64,000 bases of DNA from Owenia fusiformis (taxonomy: Eukaryota; Annelida; Polychaeta; Sabellida; Oweniidae): the NCBI GenBank assembly GCA_903813345.2, contig CAIIXF020000006.1, positions 15,938,348 to 16,002,347 on the forward strand, given 5' to 3'. The translations under genes were made by a program, and so were the position numbers. The number at the start of each line of letters is the position of its first letter. The first letter of the stretch is position 1. The notes beneath the pieces were generated by a model that was given only the letters and a program-made list of their open reading frames with translations, searched no databases and was not told the DNA's origin. This document shows, piece after piece, positions 24,384-34,405 of the stretch.

Positions 24384-25144
24384 ACATGTAGACATGTAAA
24401 CATGTAGAAAAACTCTACAAAGTATCTTCAAACGCCACTTACAAAAGAGTGCCCCGCCTACCCAAAACAATTGTCACCATAGCAACAGCCATAACAATGA
24501 AATTGATGCAAGCCTATTTCCTTTGATCTTGTTTAATAGGTCAATATTTTCTACATCATCTGTGAAAATTTCAATGTGATTGAGTAAAGTATGGAAAAAT
24601 AAGAGCACTTGGTTACTTACTTTCTGATCGGGCCTCGTATGTACTCTTGCTTTGTCATAATATTATACTAATAAGATGTAGGAATATGATTATACATTTA
24701 AAAATTTTTAATTTTCAACTCAACAACCAAAAAGTTTGTTTCCTTCGCTGATCTGACTAGATAGAGGCTGCGGATTCAGTCTTAAATGATGCAGGATAGA
24801 TGAAAACTGTTGTGCGTAACATGCTAAAATCAGTTTTTGGCAAATATCTTGAGAACCATTGACTTTTTTAAATACACATGTATTATTGACCCCCTATAAT
24901 ATGGCCATTCCGAACATTTTGAGTGGTCACACAACCTTCTATGTCTAACGGTTCCGGAGATACAAAAATTGGGGGGGGGGGAGTATTCGCATAAAAAAGG
25001 GCGTGGCCATTTGACCTATTTCGCCTTCAGTGGCAAATATGTTACCAAGCCAAAATTGATCAATGACCTTCACATAGATGATTTCTGAAGAGAAAATCTC
25101 TGGACATAGAAGTGCATACTCAACCAGCATGAGCTACTAGAGTA

Positions 25145-25450
25145 AACCCTTGAACTTTGAAGTTTTTAGTTATTCAGACCTCATTTGGTCTTTTGTGATT
25201 CATCTGACCTTGAATCCCCAAAAGTCAATTTGAAATCAGCTTTTTGACCTCTCAAAGGTCACTGAAGGTCTATCAGGGGCAGATCTCATATCTAAGGTCA
25301 GATTTGAACTCCTGGCAACTTGCAAAAATTTGATTCTACCTTTATTTTGACCTTGACCTAAATAAAATTCCTTTTTGCCAAGATCATCCAGGTCCCTAAT
25401 AGGAGCATATGGGGAATAACATATACCTAACTAGAAGTTGGAGAAAAAAA
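25145..25450 (-). repeat. Right part of a dispersed repeat interrupted by long-TIR copy 2
   Basis: CCTTGAACTTTGAAG and GGTCTTTTGTGATTCATCTG match, in reverse, the repeat body around 9420-9500. The preceding part of that body lies at 21500-21552, so the 3.6-kb insertion splits it. Confidence 0.6.
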
Positions 25451-25647
25451 TGGATGGCCTCCTAATAAATGATAATAATATTGATACAATTAATAGGATG
25501 CCTGAGTCATAAGTGTTAGCTAATGGAGAATACCATTTTAATAACTATAAAAAATGGTATGCTAGAAAGTAAACAGTTCAACTTAATAGCTTAGAAAAGC
25601 TTTGATTCAGTTTCTATATCGCATTGGCTATAGATCTCTCAATTGTT

Positions 25648-27112
25648 ATGTCACCACCAAAAGTGGTGACATATTGTTATGGTCTCCGTTTTTTTGCGAC
25701 GGCGGTTGGTGGTTGGCGTCCGGCGTCCGGCGTCTGTAACAATTTCTTACAACTTCCTATAACTTAACAAATACTGTTTAGATTGACTTCAATTTTTTTC
25801 TAAATCATCTGCATGTTCTCAGAAGTTCAAATCTGACTTTAGATTTGACATTTGACCTTCAATGACCTTCTCAAGGTCAAAAAGGTATTTTTTCAACTTG
25901 CTTCACATTGACTAAATTTTTTTTCAAAATCATCTACATGTTCTCAGAAATTCAAATCTGACTTTAGATTTGACTTTAGATTTGACATTTGACCTTCAAA
26001 TCTGACTTTAGATTTGACATTTGACCTTCAATGACCTTCTCAAGGTCAAAAAAGGTCAAAAAGGTCTGTTTTCAACTTGCTTCAAATTGACTAAATTTTT
26101 TTTCAAAGTCATCTACGTGTTCTCAGAAATTCAAATCTGTCTTAAGATTTGACTTAAGATTTGACATTTGACCTTCAATGACCTTCTCAAGGTCAAAAAG
26201 GTCTGTTTTCAACTTGCTTCAAATTGACTAAAAAAATTTTTCAAAATCATCTACGTGTTCTCAGAAATTCAAATCTGACTTTAGATTTGACTTAAGATTT
26301 GACATTTGACCTTCAATGACCTTTTCAAAAAAGGTCAAAAAGGTCTTTTTTCAACTTGCTTCAAATTGACTACATTTTTTTTTCAAAAGATCTACATGTT
26401 CTCAGAAATTCAAATCTGACTTTAGATTTGACATTTGACCTTCAATGACCTTCTCAATGTCAAAAAAGGTCCATAAGGTATTTTTTCATCTTGCTTCAAA
26501 TTGACTAAATTCTTTTTTCAAAATCATCTACATGTTCTCAGAAATTCAAATATGACTTTAGATTTGACATTTGACCTTTAATGACCTTCTCAAGGTCAAA
26601 AAAGGTCAAAAAGGTCTGTTTTCAACTTGCTTCAAATTGACCAAATGTTTTTTTCAAAATCATCTACATCTTTTCAGAAGTTCAAATTTGACTTTACAAG
26701 TTCTCAGAAGTTCAAATCTGACTTTAGATTTGACCTTTGACCTTCAATGACCTTCTCAAGGTCAAAAAGGTCTTTTTTCAACTTGCTTCAAATTGACTAA
26801 TTTTTTTTCAAAATCATCTACATGTTCTCAGAAGTTCAAATCTGACTTTAGATTTGACATTTGACCTTCAATGACCTTTTCAAGGTCAAAAAGGTCTTTT
26901 TTCAACTTGCTTCAAATTTACTTAATTTTTTTTTCAAAATCATCTACATGTTCTCAGAAGTTCAAATCTGACTTTACATTTGACATTTGACCTTCAATGA
27001 CCTTCTCAATGTCAAAAAAAGTCAAAGAGGTATTTTTTCAACTTGCTTTAAATTGACCAAATTGTTTTAGGTGGTGACATTTTGTCATGTTAATGCCTTG
27101 TTTAAAAATGCC
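25648..27112 (+). repeat. GTGGTGACA-family element with expanded half-site minisatellite
   Basis: It opens TATGTCACCACCAAAAGTGG (continuing TGACATATTG), a terminal hairpin, then a GGCGTCCGGCGTCTGTAAC block, and ends GGTGGTGACATTTTGTCATG followed by TTAATGCCTTGTTT. Between these lie about nine irregular 115-180-bp units built from CTTGCTTCAAATTGAC, CATCTACATGTTCTCAGA, CAAATCTGACTTTAGATTTG and TGACCTTCAATGACCTTCTC followed by AAGGTCA. Small units are further duplicated locally (25970-26030). Other family members lack this expansion. Non-coding. Confidence 0.75.
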
Positions 27113-28545
27113 AAGTTCTATCTTTGATTTTCTCACAATCATCCCAAACCAAAACAAACGATTCCTGAAAAAGACATGGGTTTAGCAACTTAGAAGTGTG
27201 ATATCTTTTTTAGCTGAAGTTTTTTGCCTCACCTATTCATCATCTTGCCTGTTTTCAGATCCTAGTTACGCCCCTGAAAGATATCTTAAAGCTGACTTAT
27301 TGTACAGGATTAACTTTTCTGCTGATGTTTAATTATTCAAGATAATTGAATAGGAATGTCAGAGAGTGAATCAACAAACTGATAATGGAAATCTGTTACG
27401 CTTTTACTTGGTAATAAAAAAAGAAAATAACTTATCAGCTGAATTCATTAGATTATATCTACATACCATATTATTGCCAATGTAAATATTGAACAATACT
27501 CAGAGCTGTTTAATTATACCATTTTATTTGTTTGGTGATATTTATAGTATGACTTTTATAATAGAGCAAAAACAAATTAAATATTAAAGTTCTGCGTAAT
27601 ATACATGCACATCTGAACATAATTTAAAGATAAAAATAATATATGAAGTTCAAATTATGTGGATTATCTGTAGGCAAATATAATATAATCTGCCTAAGGG
27701 CAAGATAAATCGAGAACAGATGTAATATATTTGCCAAAGGTTAATCCCAATATTCTGATCTACATTAAATTGTTTTATTTATCTTATACTCCCATAACAT
27801 GTTCTCTATATATACATTTTCAGTTGGCATTTTTTGCTTTAATTCAGACAGGTTTCTGCAAAACATAGAGTTCTGAAGCTTGTATATACATATTTTTCAT
27901 AAGATTTTCGATTTCCTCATGAAACTTTCTTTTTAGTCAAAAAAGTTTTTAAGGCTGATTTATGGCTACTCAATTGAATGTAAAGCTATATCTTGCCAGC
28001 TTTTGAAAATCTTTTGAGATTATCCTATATGAGGTTCAGGATATTGGAATTATCTTGAAGCCAATATAAGGGTTGTGGGTCCAATGGCTTGATTATATTA
28101 GTCCAGAGATAATCCCAATATCATCGACGACATTTTTATTTCACATTTAAAAATTGGGACAAAAACAAAACAGTACTAAAAACAATTCACATCTTAACTG
28201 TTGATAACAATGAAGACTCATCTTAAAATCATAAAGACGTTTAATTAATTTTAAAAAAATTCAGTTAAACATTAATTAATTAATTAAATTAGATTTAAAT
28301 TGTTTAAAAATGTTGAAATATAATCTAGCAAAAAGCTTTATGATTCATATATCACAATCTTAATGATATACAACTTGTCACTGCTGTTGAATAGTAGCTA
28401 TTGAGTGATGAGGCCATTCATCAGTATTAAGGCCATTCACTTATCACAGTGAAATAGATTCTAAAGATTCTGAACATTTCCTTTTCAATGGTCATTTGTG
28501 ACAGATTTTCCTCTTACATGTAATTATTACTTTATATTGATATCT
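27113..28545. other. Intergenic stretch
   Basis: AT-rich, no gene and no bounded element recognised. Confidence 0.4.
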
Positions 28546-28732
28546 CAGGCCTGTAGCCAGGATTTGCCAAGGGGGGTTCATTTTTTGAAAAATTCCAGGG
28601 GGGTTCACTTGTGACAATTCTGGTCCAAAAATGGCCAAAATCAAATAAAAAGTGCTCAGAAAGGTGAAACACTGCATGATTTTGAAATAATTTTTGAACC
28701 CATCGAACCCCCCCCCCCTGGCTACGGGCCTG
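28546..28732. mobile_element. CAGGCC-type MITE, 5-bp duplication
   Basis: Ends CAGGCCTGTAGCCAGG and CCTGGCTACGGGCCTG form an inverted repeat of about 16 bp. TATCT flanks both sides (28541-28545, 28733-28737). A sister copy at 44925-45079 also has a perfect 5-bp duplication of different sequence, so 5 bp is the rule for this family. A G-run (GGGGGGTTCA) and its complement sit just inside the ends. Superfamily unclear; 5-bp duplications are reported for some hAT-related groups. Confidence 0.75.
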
Positions 28733-28829
28733 TATCTATACATACTTTATAAGTTCTAGAATATATGTGTTCATGTTAATCAAAGCTTAAAATCTTGTGT
28801 TCAGAGACATTCTTCACAATTCTCTAGTA

Positions 28830-30032
28830 CTATGCGACTGGTGTGAGTGTCCCTCGTGCAAAGGTTCCATTCCCAGTTGTACTCTGGGTAACATTGCTAC
28901 TTGGCTCACCAACTCGGTTCACATTTTCACAACATGCAATCTTCCTCAAATAACGGTTTTCTTTCATCATGCATAATAGTTCACGCCTGAATGCAGGTCC
29001 CGCAAAACAGTACATGATGAAGTTGATAGCGTGATTCAGATATTGAAACATCTGACAGACAGTCGAGTGTAGTTCCAAATCTTCTCTCTCTTTGAAGAAA
29101 TTGTCATGTTTTTCATCTTTAAAGTGTTGATACCATTGCGATTTGAAAATTTCTAATAGGACAATAGGTAATGTAAGTATTATGAAAGCAAAGTTGCACA
29201 CCAATAGCATAATTGTCATAGATGTGACCTTAGCCTTGTTTTTACTTTGGTTTGTGTGATGAAGCACAATTTTGCCAATTATCATACAGTTCGCAATAAG
29301 CATGATGATGAATGGTAAAATAGAAGCTATGGTCGCATCTAGCCAGCGCAAATGTACCTCCCATACATACAAATACTCTTTAAGCACTCCACATTCAGAC
29401 TTGGACACTCCACATTTACTGGTTCGTACATCAACTACACCATTCACCCAAAACATATGAAGATTTATGGCACATATGAAGAAGGTGATTACTGCTAGTG
29501 TACATACGGCCATGCGTTTTGCGCATATTTGATTTACTTTTGTTGGTAAGTACACTGCAATCACTCTCTCGTTTGACACCATTACTAGTATCCACGCTGA
29601 CAGTTGCACAGGTGTGTACGCTAAAAATGCAAGGAGTTTACATCCCACATCAGAGACAATATCAAGAGACACTGAACTCTTTGCCAGCCAGTTTGGAAAC
29701 AAGCCAACCCAAAGAGCTAATGTGTCCACACAGGCTAGGTATGTCAGAAACATCGCTGTTGTCTTCTTACGCATGTTCTTCCTTGACAGCACGACAATAG
29801 TGAACACATTTCCCAAAGTTCCAATAATGAGGATTATGATGCCACAAGTTGTCCATATCTCTACTGTTGTAGGACTGCTTGAACTGCCATATCGAACTCC
29901 TGCATCAATATTTTTATTGATGTTACAAAGACTTTTATTTAGTGGAGTTGGGAAGGTGATGGTTAAATTTCTATCAACAGTTGCTGTGATATTCTCTCCA
30001 CCTCCTTTTTTCTGCCAACTGTCTAATGACAT
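28830..30032 (-). CDS. Class A G protein-coupled receptor, paralogue of the 5.3-kb receptor
   Basis: Intronless 400-residue receptor. The ~55-residue extracellular N terminus carries three N-glycosylation sites (N14, N22, N32). Helix landmarks: GN at 74-75 (TM1), D103 in TM2, C131 at the start of TM3 with C207 or C214 in the second extracellular loop as disulfide partner, NERV at 154-157 replacing DRY, and NFIMY at 337-341 replacing NPxxY, followed by AGPAFRR of helix 8. The cytoplasmic tail has a palmitoylation-type CC (367-368) and a Ser/Thr-rich end. Shared wording with the other receptor (GTxGNV, LALWxGLFxxW, INLHxFW, NHxxNFxxYC.xGPxFR) marks them as one family; both belong to the FMRFamide-receptor-like type by general look, ligand unknown. 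The next upstream ATG is out of frame, so this start is preferred. The two genes are 22 kb apart and point toward each other. Confidence 0.9.
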   Translation of the reverse strand: MSLDSWQKKGGGENITATVDRNLTITFPTPLNKSLCNINKNIDAGVRYGSSSSPTTVEIWTTCGIIILIIGTLGNVFTIVVLSRKNMRKKTTAMFLTYLACVDTLALWVGLFPNWLAKSSVSLDIVSDVGCKLLAFLAYTPVQLSAWILVMVSNERVIAVYLPTKVNQICAKRMAVCTLAVITFFICAINLHMFWVNGVVDVRTSKCGVSKSECGVLKEYLYVWEVHLRWLDATIASILPFIIMLIANCMIIGKIVLHHTNQSKNKAKVTSMTIMLLVCNFAFIILTLPIVLLEIFKSQWYQHFKDEKHDNFFKEREDLELHSTVCQMFQYLNHAINFIMYCFAGPAFRRELLCMMKENRYLRKIACCENVNRVGEPSSNVTQSTTGNGTFARGTLTPVA

Positions 30033-32460
30033 GGCTCATGTGGAATTATCAGTGCTAAATTTGAACCGTCAGTATGTTAGTTGAAGTTGGCAATGTGTTG
30101 TTTTGAGTTTATTATGTTATGTTTATTATAGTATATTATGTGTAACTTCTCTTCCTTACAGAAAAGTTCAAATGTTCTTATCAATTTTTTTATTAATCTC
30201 AAATTGATAATATTCTATTCCTCATGTTAAGATGATCAGTGCCAGTTGACTTTCTGGACTTGTCCTGTGCGTTTGTCTACTATGGTCCTCTTAATATGTC
30301 CTGTAGAATTGCCTTTTGCAGATTTTGGAGTATGTCCTATGTAGAATGTTCTCTTTTTTATCATTGATTTAATATGTTCTTTGAAGAGAATTTATTTTGT
30401 GATTTATAGACCTTGCAGTGGCTTTTGTAGATCTTGAATACTCTTATGGAGGCTTCAGCGTCTCGTGTTGTAATATAATGTTGTAATATATTTTTACTGC
30501 ACTGAAATATTTTTTATCTTGTAATTTGTGATTTCCACTGGTTTGATCTGGATGTCTTTATGAGATCCTTATATGGAAACTTCAGTAATTTATACAGGAA
30601 AGTTCAATACAATTTGTTTTTCTTTTGCAATCATCCGATAAACCGCTGCTTCAGATTCCATATATAATCTTTCATCTGCTGAAATGAACGCATAATTTTA
30701 TTTTTTACACCCAACATTTTGTGCCATGGTTTTTTGTGCCGCTATGTTTGTTAATTTTTTTCACATGTTCTTGCTTTCTTGATAGAAAAATTTTCTCGAG
30801 GAAAAATTAAAAAATTAAATTAAAAAATGTCATGTTATATTTTCTGACTTTTTTTATTGATGTAATTACTCTTAATAAATATTAAACTTAACATTTTACT
30901 TTTACATTCCTCTCATCAATACTTACTGTGAAAAGACGCTCATCAAATAATAAAGTAGGATGAATAAAAATTTCTTGTATCATGTAATATATATCGTCGG
31001 TGAAGTTGCATTACGCAAATAATTCCCAGCATCTCGCTTTAATCTCCATGGTGATTTAACCATCTCATATGCATGAATAGCTATTAATGAATAAATAGCT
31101 TTTACCTCTGTTAGTATCCTTGCAGATTGTCACGATAAATGTAAAAAACTTTTTTAATTATTTATTATGTTTTATAATAGCTATCTACCTTCGTGGGATG
31201 TTTTTTGTGACATTTTTCCAACCTTTATTTTTTTTATTTTGATCAAGATCTAAAATTGATCTATGATATCATCAGATCACAAAAAAGGTTCATGTATAAT
31301 TCAAACAAGTTGTTGTTTTAATTGTATGGCAAAAGCTATCACTTATAAAAAACAAATATATTATCAATGTTGTTTACACAAAAAGCAATGAATGTAGATA
31401 TAAAAGGTTATAACAGCTAATGCACAAAGGATTCAATTATATTCCAATTACATCACAAAGCCAGGGAAAATTATTTCATTTCCATAAATCGTATAAAAAC
31501 GTTGCATTAGTCTCCTAACAACAAGGTGATAGTGATCTTATTTCCGGATGTTATTTCATGATATATAACGTTGATGAAAGTCTTGTTTATATTTAAATCC
31601 ATGTGGAATTATCTTTGAGAAAGAGGGATAAAGCATCCAGAAAACTCATAAATGCCATGAATAGGACGCACAGAGGTCATATTATACAAACATTTCATTT
31701 AGTATTATTTAATTCATGAAAGTGGCAAAAGTGCAACAGGTATCGCCAAGCAAAGAAGGAAGAACATTCTTAAATATTCATTTAATTTTAACAAAGAAAA
31801 TTTATTGTAAAGTTCCATGTGATGCATCTCCTTTATACATTGGTTTCTTATGTTTCCTCATAGCAACATATGTTATCTTGAAGCAAGGAATTGGATATCA
31901 CTTATATTGTTTGTTGTTGACAAGTTTAAGTTCTGGTAACTTGCAAGTAATTTTCACCATCTTTGGTCCAAAATACCAAAAATAGTGTAAAAAATTAATG
32001 TACAAAATATTTGTTTTATTATATGAATGCATAGCTTTCCACCCTCAATATTATTACTTTAACATAATGTAATTGTTGGAATTGTTGCCACTATCCTGCA
32101 TCCTGGTAAGTCATGACATCTTCTTTCTAATCAAAAGTTGCATTGTTAGATAGAAAGATAGAAAGATAAATATCAGCATAGGAAAATGGGAAAATATACA
32201 TGTATCCTAATATCAATTTTTATTAACATTTCTCTTGGCCATTTGGAATTTTGTGTCCAATATATTAATGAGAAATAGCAATCAAGGTAGAACGAAAACA
32301 GGAAATAAAACCACCATTTTGCTTTTATAGAATATTAGTTTTATTTTGGTAATCTGGTCATTGGATTTTAGATGTGATTGTGTCAGGAAATTATGTTTAT
32401 TGTTTGGCTACTTTTATTTACTTACATGCCTGCTGATTGGAAAGCAAAAATATTTCTGAG
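30033..32460. other. Intergenic stretch upstream of the second GPCR
   Basis: AT-rich with no gene recognised. The promoter of the minus-strand receptor must begin here, but no defined element can be named. I looked here for the missing 5' exon of the dipeptidase gene and did not find it. Confidence 0.4.
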
Positions 32461-33118
32461 ATAAGCAATCTCACTATATTGGGAGGGTTTGATTTCATCA
32501 CTGAAAATGTCATTGCCTAATGTCATTGAAGTCCACGATGAGATAAGCAATCTCACTATATTGGGAGGATTTGATTTCATCACTGAAAATGTCATTGCCT
32601 AATGTCATTGAAGTCCACGATGAGATAAGCAATCTCACTATATTGGGAGGATTTGATTTCATTAGTGAAAATATCATTACCTAATGTCATTGAAGTCCAA
32701 GATGAGATAAGCAATCTCACTATATTGGGAGGATTTGATTTCATCACTGAAAATGTCATTACCTAATGTCATTGAAGTCCAAGATGAGATAAGCAATCTC
32801 ACTACATTGGGAGGATTTGATTTCATCACTGAAAATGTCATTACCTAATGTCATTGAAGTCCAAGATGAGATAAGCAATCTCACTCCATGTGGAGGATTT
32901 GATTTCATCAGTGAAAATCTCATTACCTAATGTCATTGAAGTCCAAGATGAGATAAGCAATTCCACTACATCGGGAGGATTTGATTTCATCAGTGAAAAT
33001 GGCATTACCTAATGTCATTGAAGTCCAAGATGAGATAAGCAATCTCACTCCATTGGGAGGATTTGATTTCATCAGTGAAAATGTCATTACCTAATGTCAT
33101 TGAAGTCCAAGATGAGGA
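32461..33118 (+). repeat. 82-bp tandem array, eight units
   Basis: The unit starts ATAAGCAATCTCACTA and contains GGAGGATTTGATTTCATCA and AATGTCATTGAAGTCCAAG. Starts are at 32461, 32543, 32625, 32707, 32789, 32871, 32953 and 33035: exact 82-bp period, units nearly identical. Short open frames across it are by-products. No spacers, so not a CRISPR array. Confidence 0.95.
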
Positions 33119-33570
33119 TAAGACTAATTGTAATATTAATGATCTGAGATCATTTGAGAAACACAGAAATAAGCTGTAACAACTGAGAATATGAAACAAC
33201 CCATTCATTGTAGCTACTTACCAGTCAAACAATTGAGACGAGTTGCGTTATATAGTTGTAGATCCCTGCAACAATGCTCTTTTATAGATCTGATTACTTA
33301 ATGCACCCATTCATTATTTTGTTATACCTGTGTCATTAAGTTGTATCATAAAACCACAATTTGTCACTGTTAATTGAAATCCCTAATACCCAGAGTTTCT
33401 AAAAGCCGGAAATATCAGAGACATTTAAATTGCAGTGCCTGGGAAATGGGAATACAGCTGTATCAGGGAACTAGGCCAAAAAGGATATAAAATATGCCAA
33501 ATGGCTGATATATCAGATATAAATTGTCACCAAGCAAAAAATGCAAGTTGCTCATTTGATGACACAGCAT

Positions 33571-33965
33571 TGGTCCGAATCCCAATCGTCCGAATCTTAT
33601 TGGTCCAAATCCCAATTGTCCGAATCTCAATGTTTCGAATCCCAGTTGTCCGAATCCCATTGGTCTCACTGTATCTAAAACCTTTATTCAATTCTGTTGA
33701 CCAAATCTATGCAAATAATGTTGCTCTCTTTATGTTTAAAGGTTCAGTTCTGATGTTGATTTATTTAAAGTGGCAGCACGTTCACACATTTTTGCATCTT
33801 TATCTTGATATTACAAGCATTACAAGGCGGGATTCGGACGATTGGGATTTAGATAAATGGGATTTGGACAATTGGGATTCGGACCATATTAATTTGGACG
33901 ATTTGGATTTGGACCAATGAGATTGGGACCATTGGAATTCAGACCATTGGGATTTGTACCAATGG
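33571..33965. repeat. Inverted array of a 15-bp repeat, hairpin-forming
   Basis: The left arm (33571-33666) is a run of ~15-bp units of the type TTGGTCCGAATCCCA. The right arm (about 33826-33965) is a run of the inverse, GGGATTCGGACCATT type. About 160 bp of unrelated sequence separates them. The plus-strand frame translates the left arm as (IVRIP)n and the right as (WDLDN)n, so the apparent 161-codon ORF is repeat-derived. It lies about 270 bp upstream of the first recognised dipeptidase exon. Confidence 0.8.
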
Positions 33966-34234
33966 GGCAACCCAGTGATACTGCATCTTTGTGTATCCTC
34001 ATTAAAGGATACCAAAAATTGATGGTATGTTTCCATAAAATACCACAGCCAAGATCTCCACATTTTATGGAACTATGAAAGCATATACCATAAGGCATAT
34101 TCAAGGGCGGGATTGAATACTTGTGTCTCCAATTGGAAAAAAGTACCTTCTGATACAATGCCTTAATTGTAAATTGAAATAAAAAGTACATCTACCATGA
34201 AATTATAACAAAACTAATTGACAATGTTTTTCAG

Positions 34235-34405
34235 GATTTGGAAAGATTGGGTGCAACATGTGAACTGGTAGATGCTGGAAAGCAAAAATTGCCTGAAGGG
34301 GGTGAGATTGACCTGCCACCTATCCTGATAGGAGACCTGGGCAAAGACCCCAAGAAGAAAACTGTCTGCATCTATGGACATTTGGATGTCCAACCTGCTG
34401 CTTTG
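34235..34405 (+). CDS. CNDP2: CNDP2 exon (first recognised)
   Basis: Acceptor TTTTTCAG, donor GTAAAC; phase 0 at both ends, 57 codons. Runs [15 protein letters not shown] to [10 protein letters not shown], containing the first metal-ligand His and the catalytic Asp. Confidence 0.93.

Larger units (their letters stand above)
23008..24637 (+). mobile_element. Mariner-like element in long-TIR copy 2, split by hAT MITE
   Basis: Same element, same insertion point and same ends as at 14283-15315, in opposite orientation. Its length, 1630 bp, equals 1033 plus the 589-bp hAT MITE and its 8-bp duplication. TA flanks at 23006-23007 and 24638-24639. Confidence 0.85.
21555..25142 (-). mobile_element. 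Long-TIR TA-flanked transposable element, copy 2 (inverted; mariner and hAT nested)
   Basis: Inverse of the 13779-16766 element with the same ends, flanked by TA (21553-21554, 25143-25144). It is 3588 bp; removing the hAT MITE and one 8-bp duplication leaves 2991 bp, against 2988 in copy 1. The 3-bp difference is fully explained by two poly-C/G runs (11 versus 10 and 12 versus 10). Segments compared by eye are otherwise identical. The flanks of the two copies do not match, and this copy interrupts a dispersed repeat that resumes at 25145, so it arrived by its own insertion. Confidence 0.85.

Noticed and set aside
32461-33118. Regular repeats as a CRISPR array
   Set aside because: Units are directly contiguous 82-mers with no variable spacers, in a eukaryotic context.
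33435-33920. 161-codon open frame as a gene
   Set aside because: Its sequence is the translated 15-bp inverted arrays (IVRIP and WDLDN pentads), not a conserved protein.
30033-34234. Possible 5' dipeptidase exon near 33437 (reads SAWEMG after an AG)
   Set aside because: Only SAW matches the family and the frame stops after 18 codons without a fitting donor.
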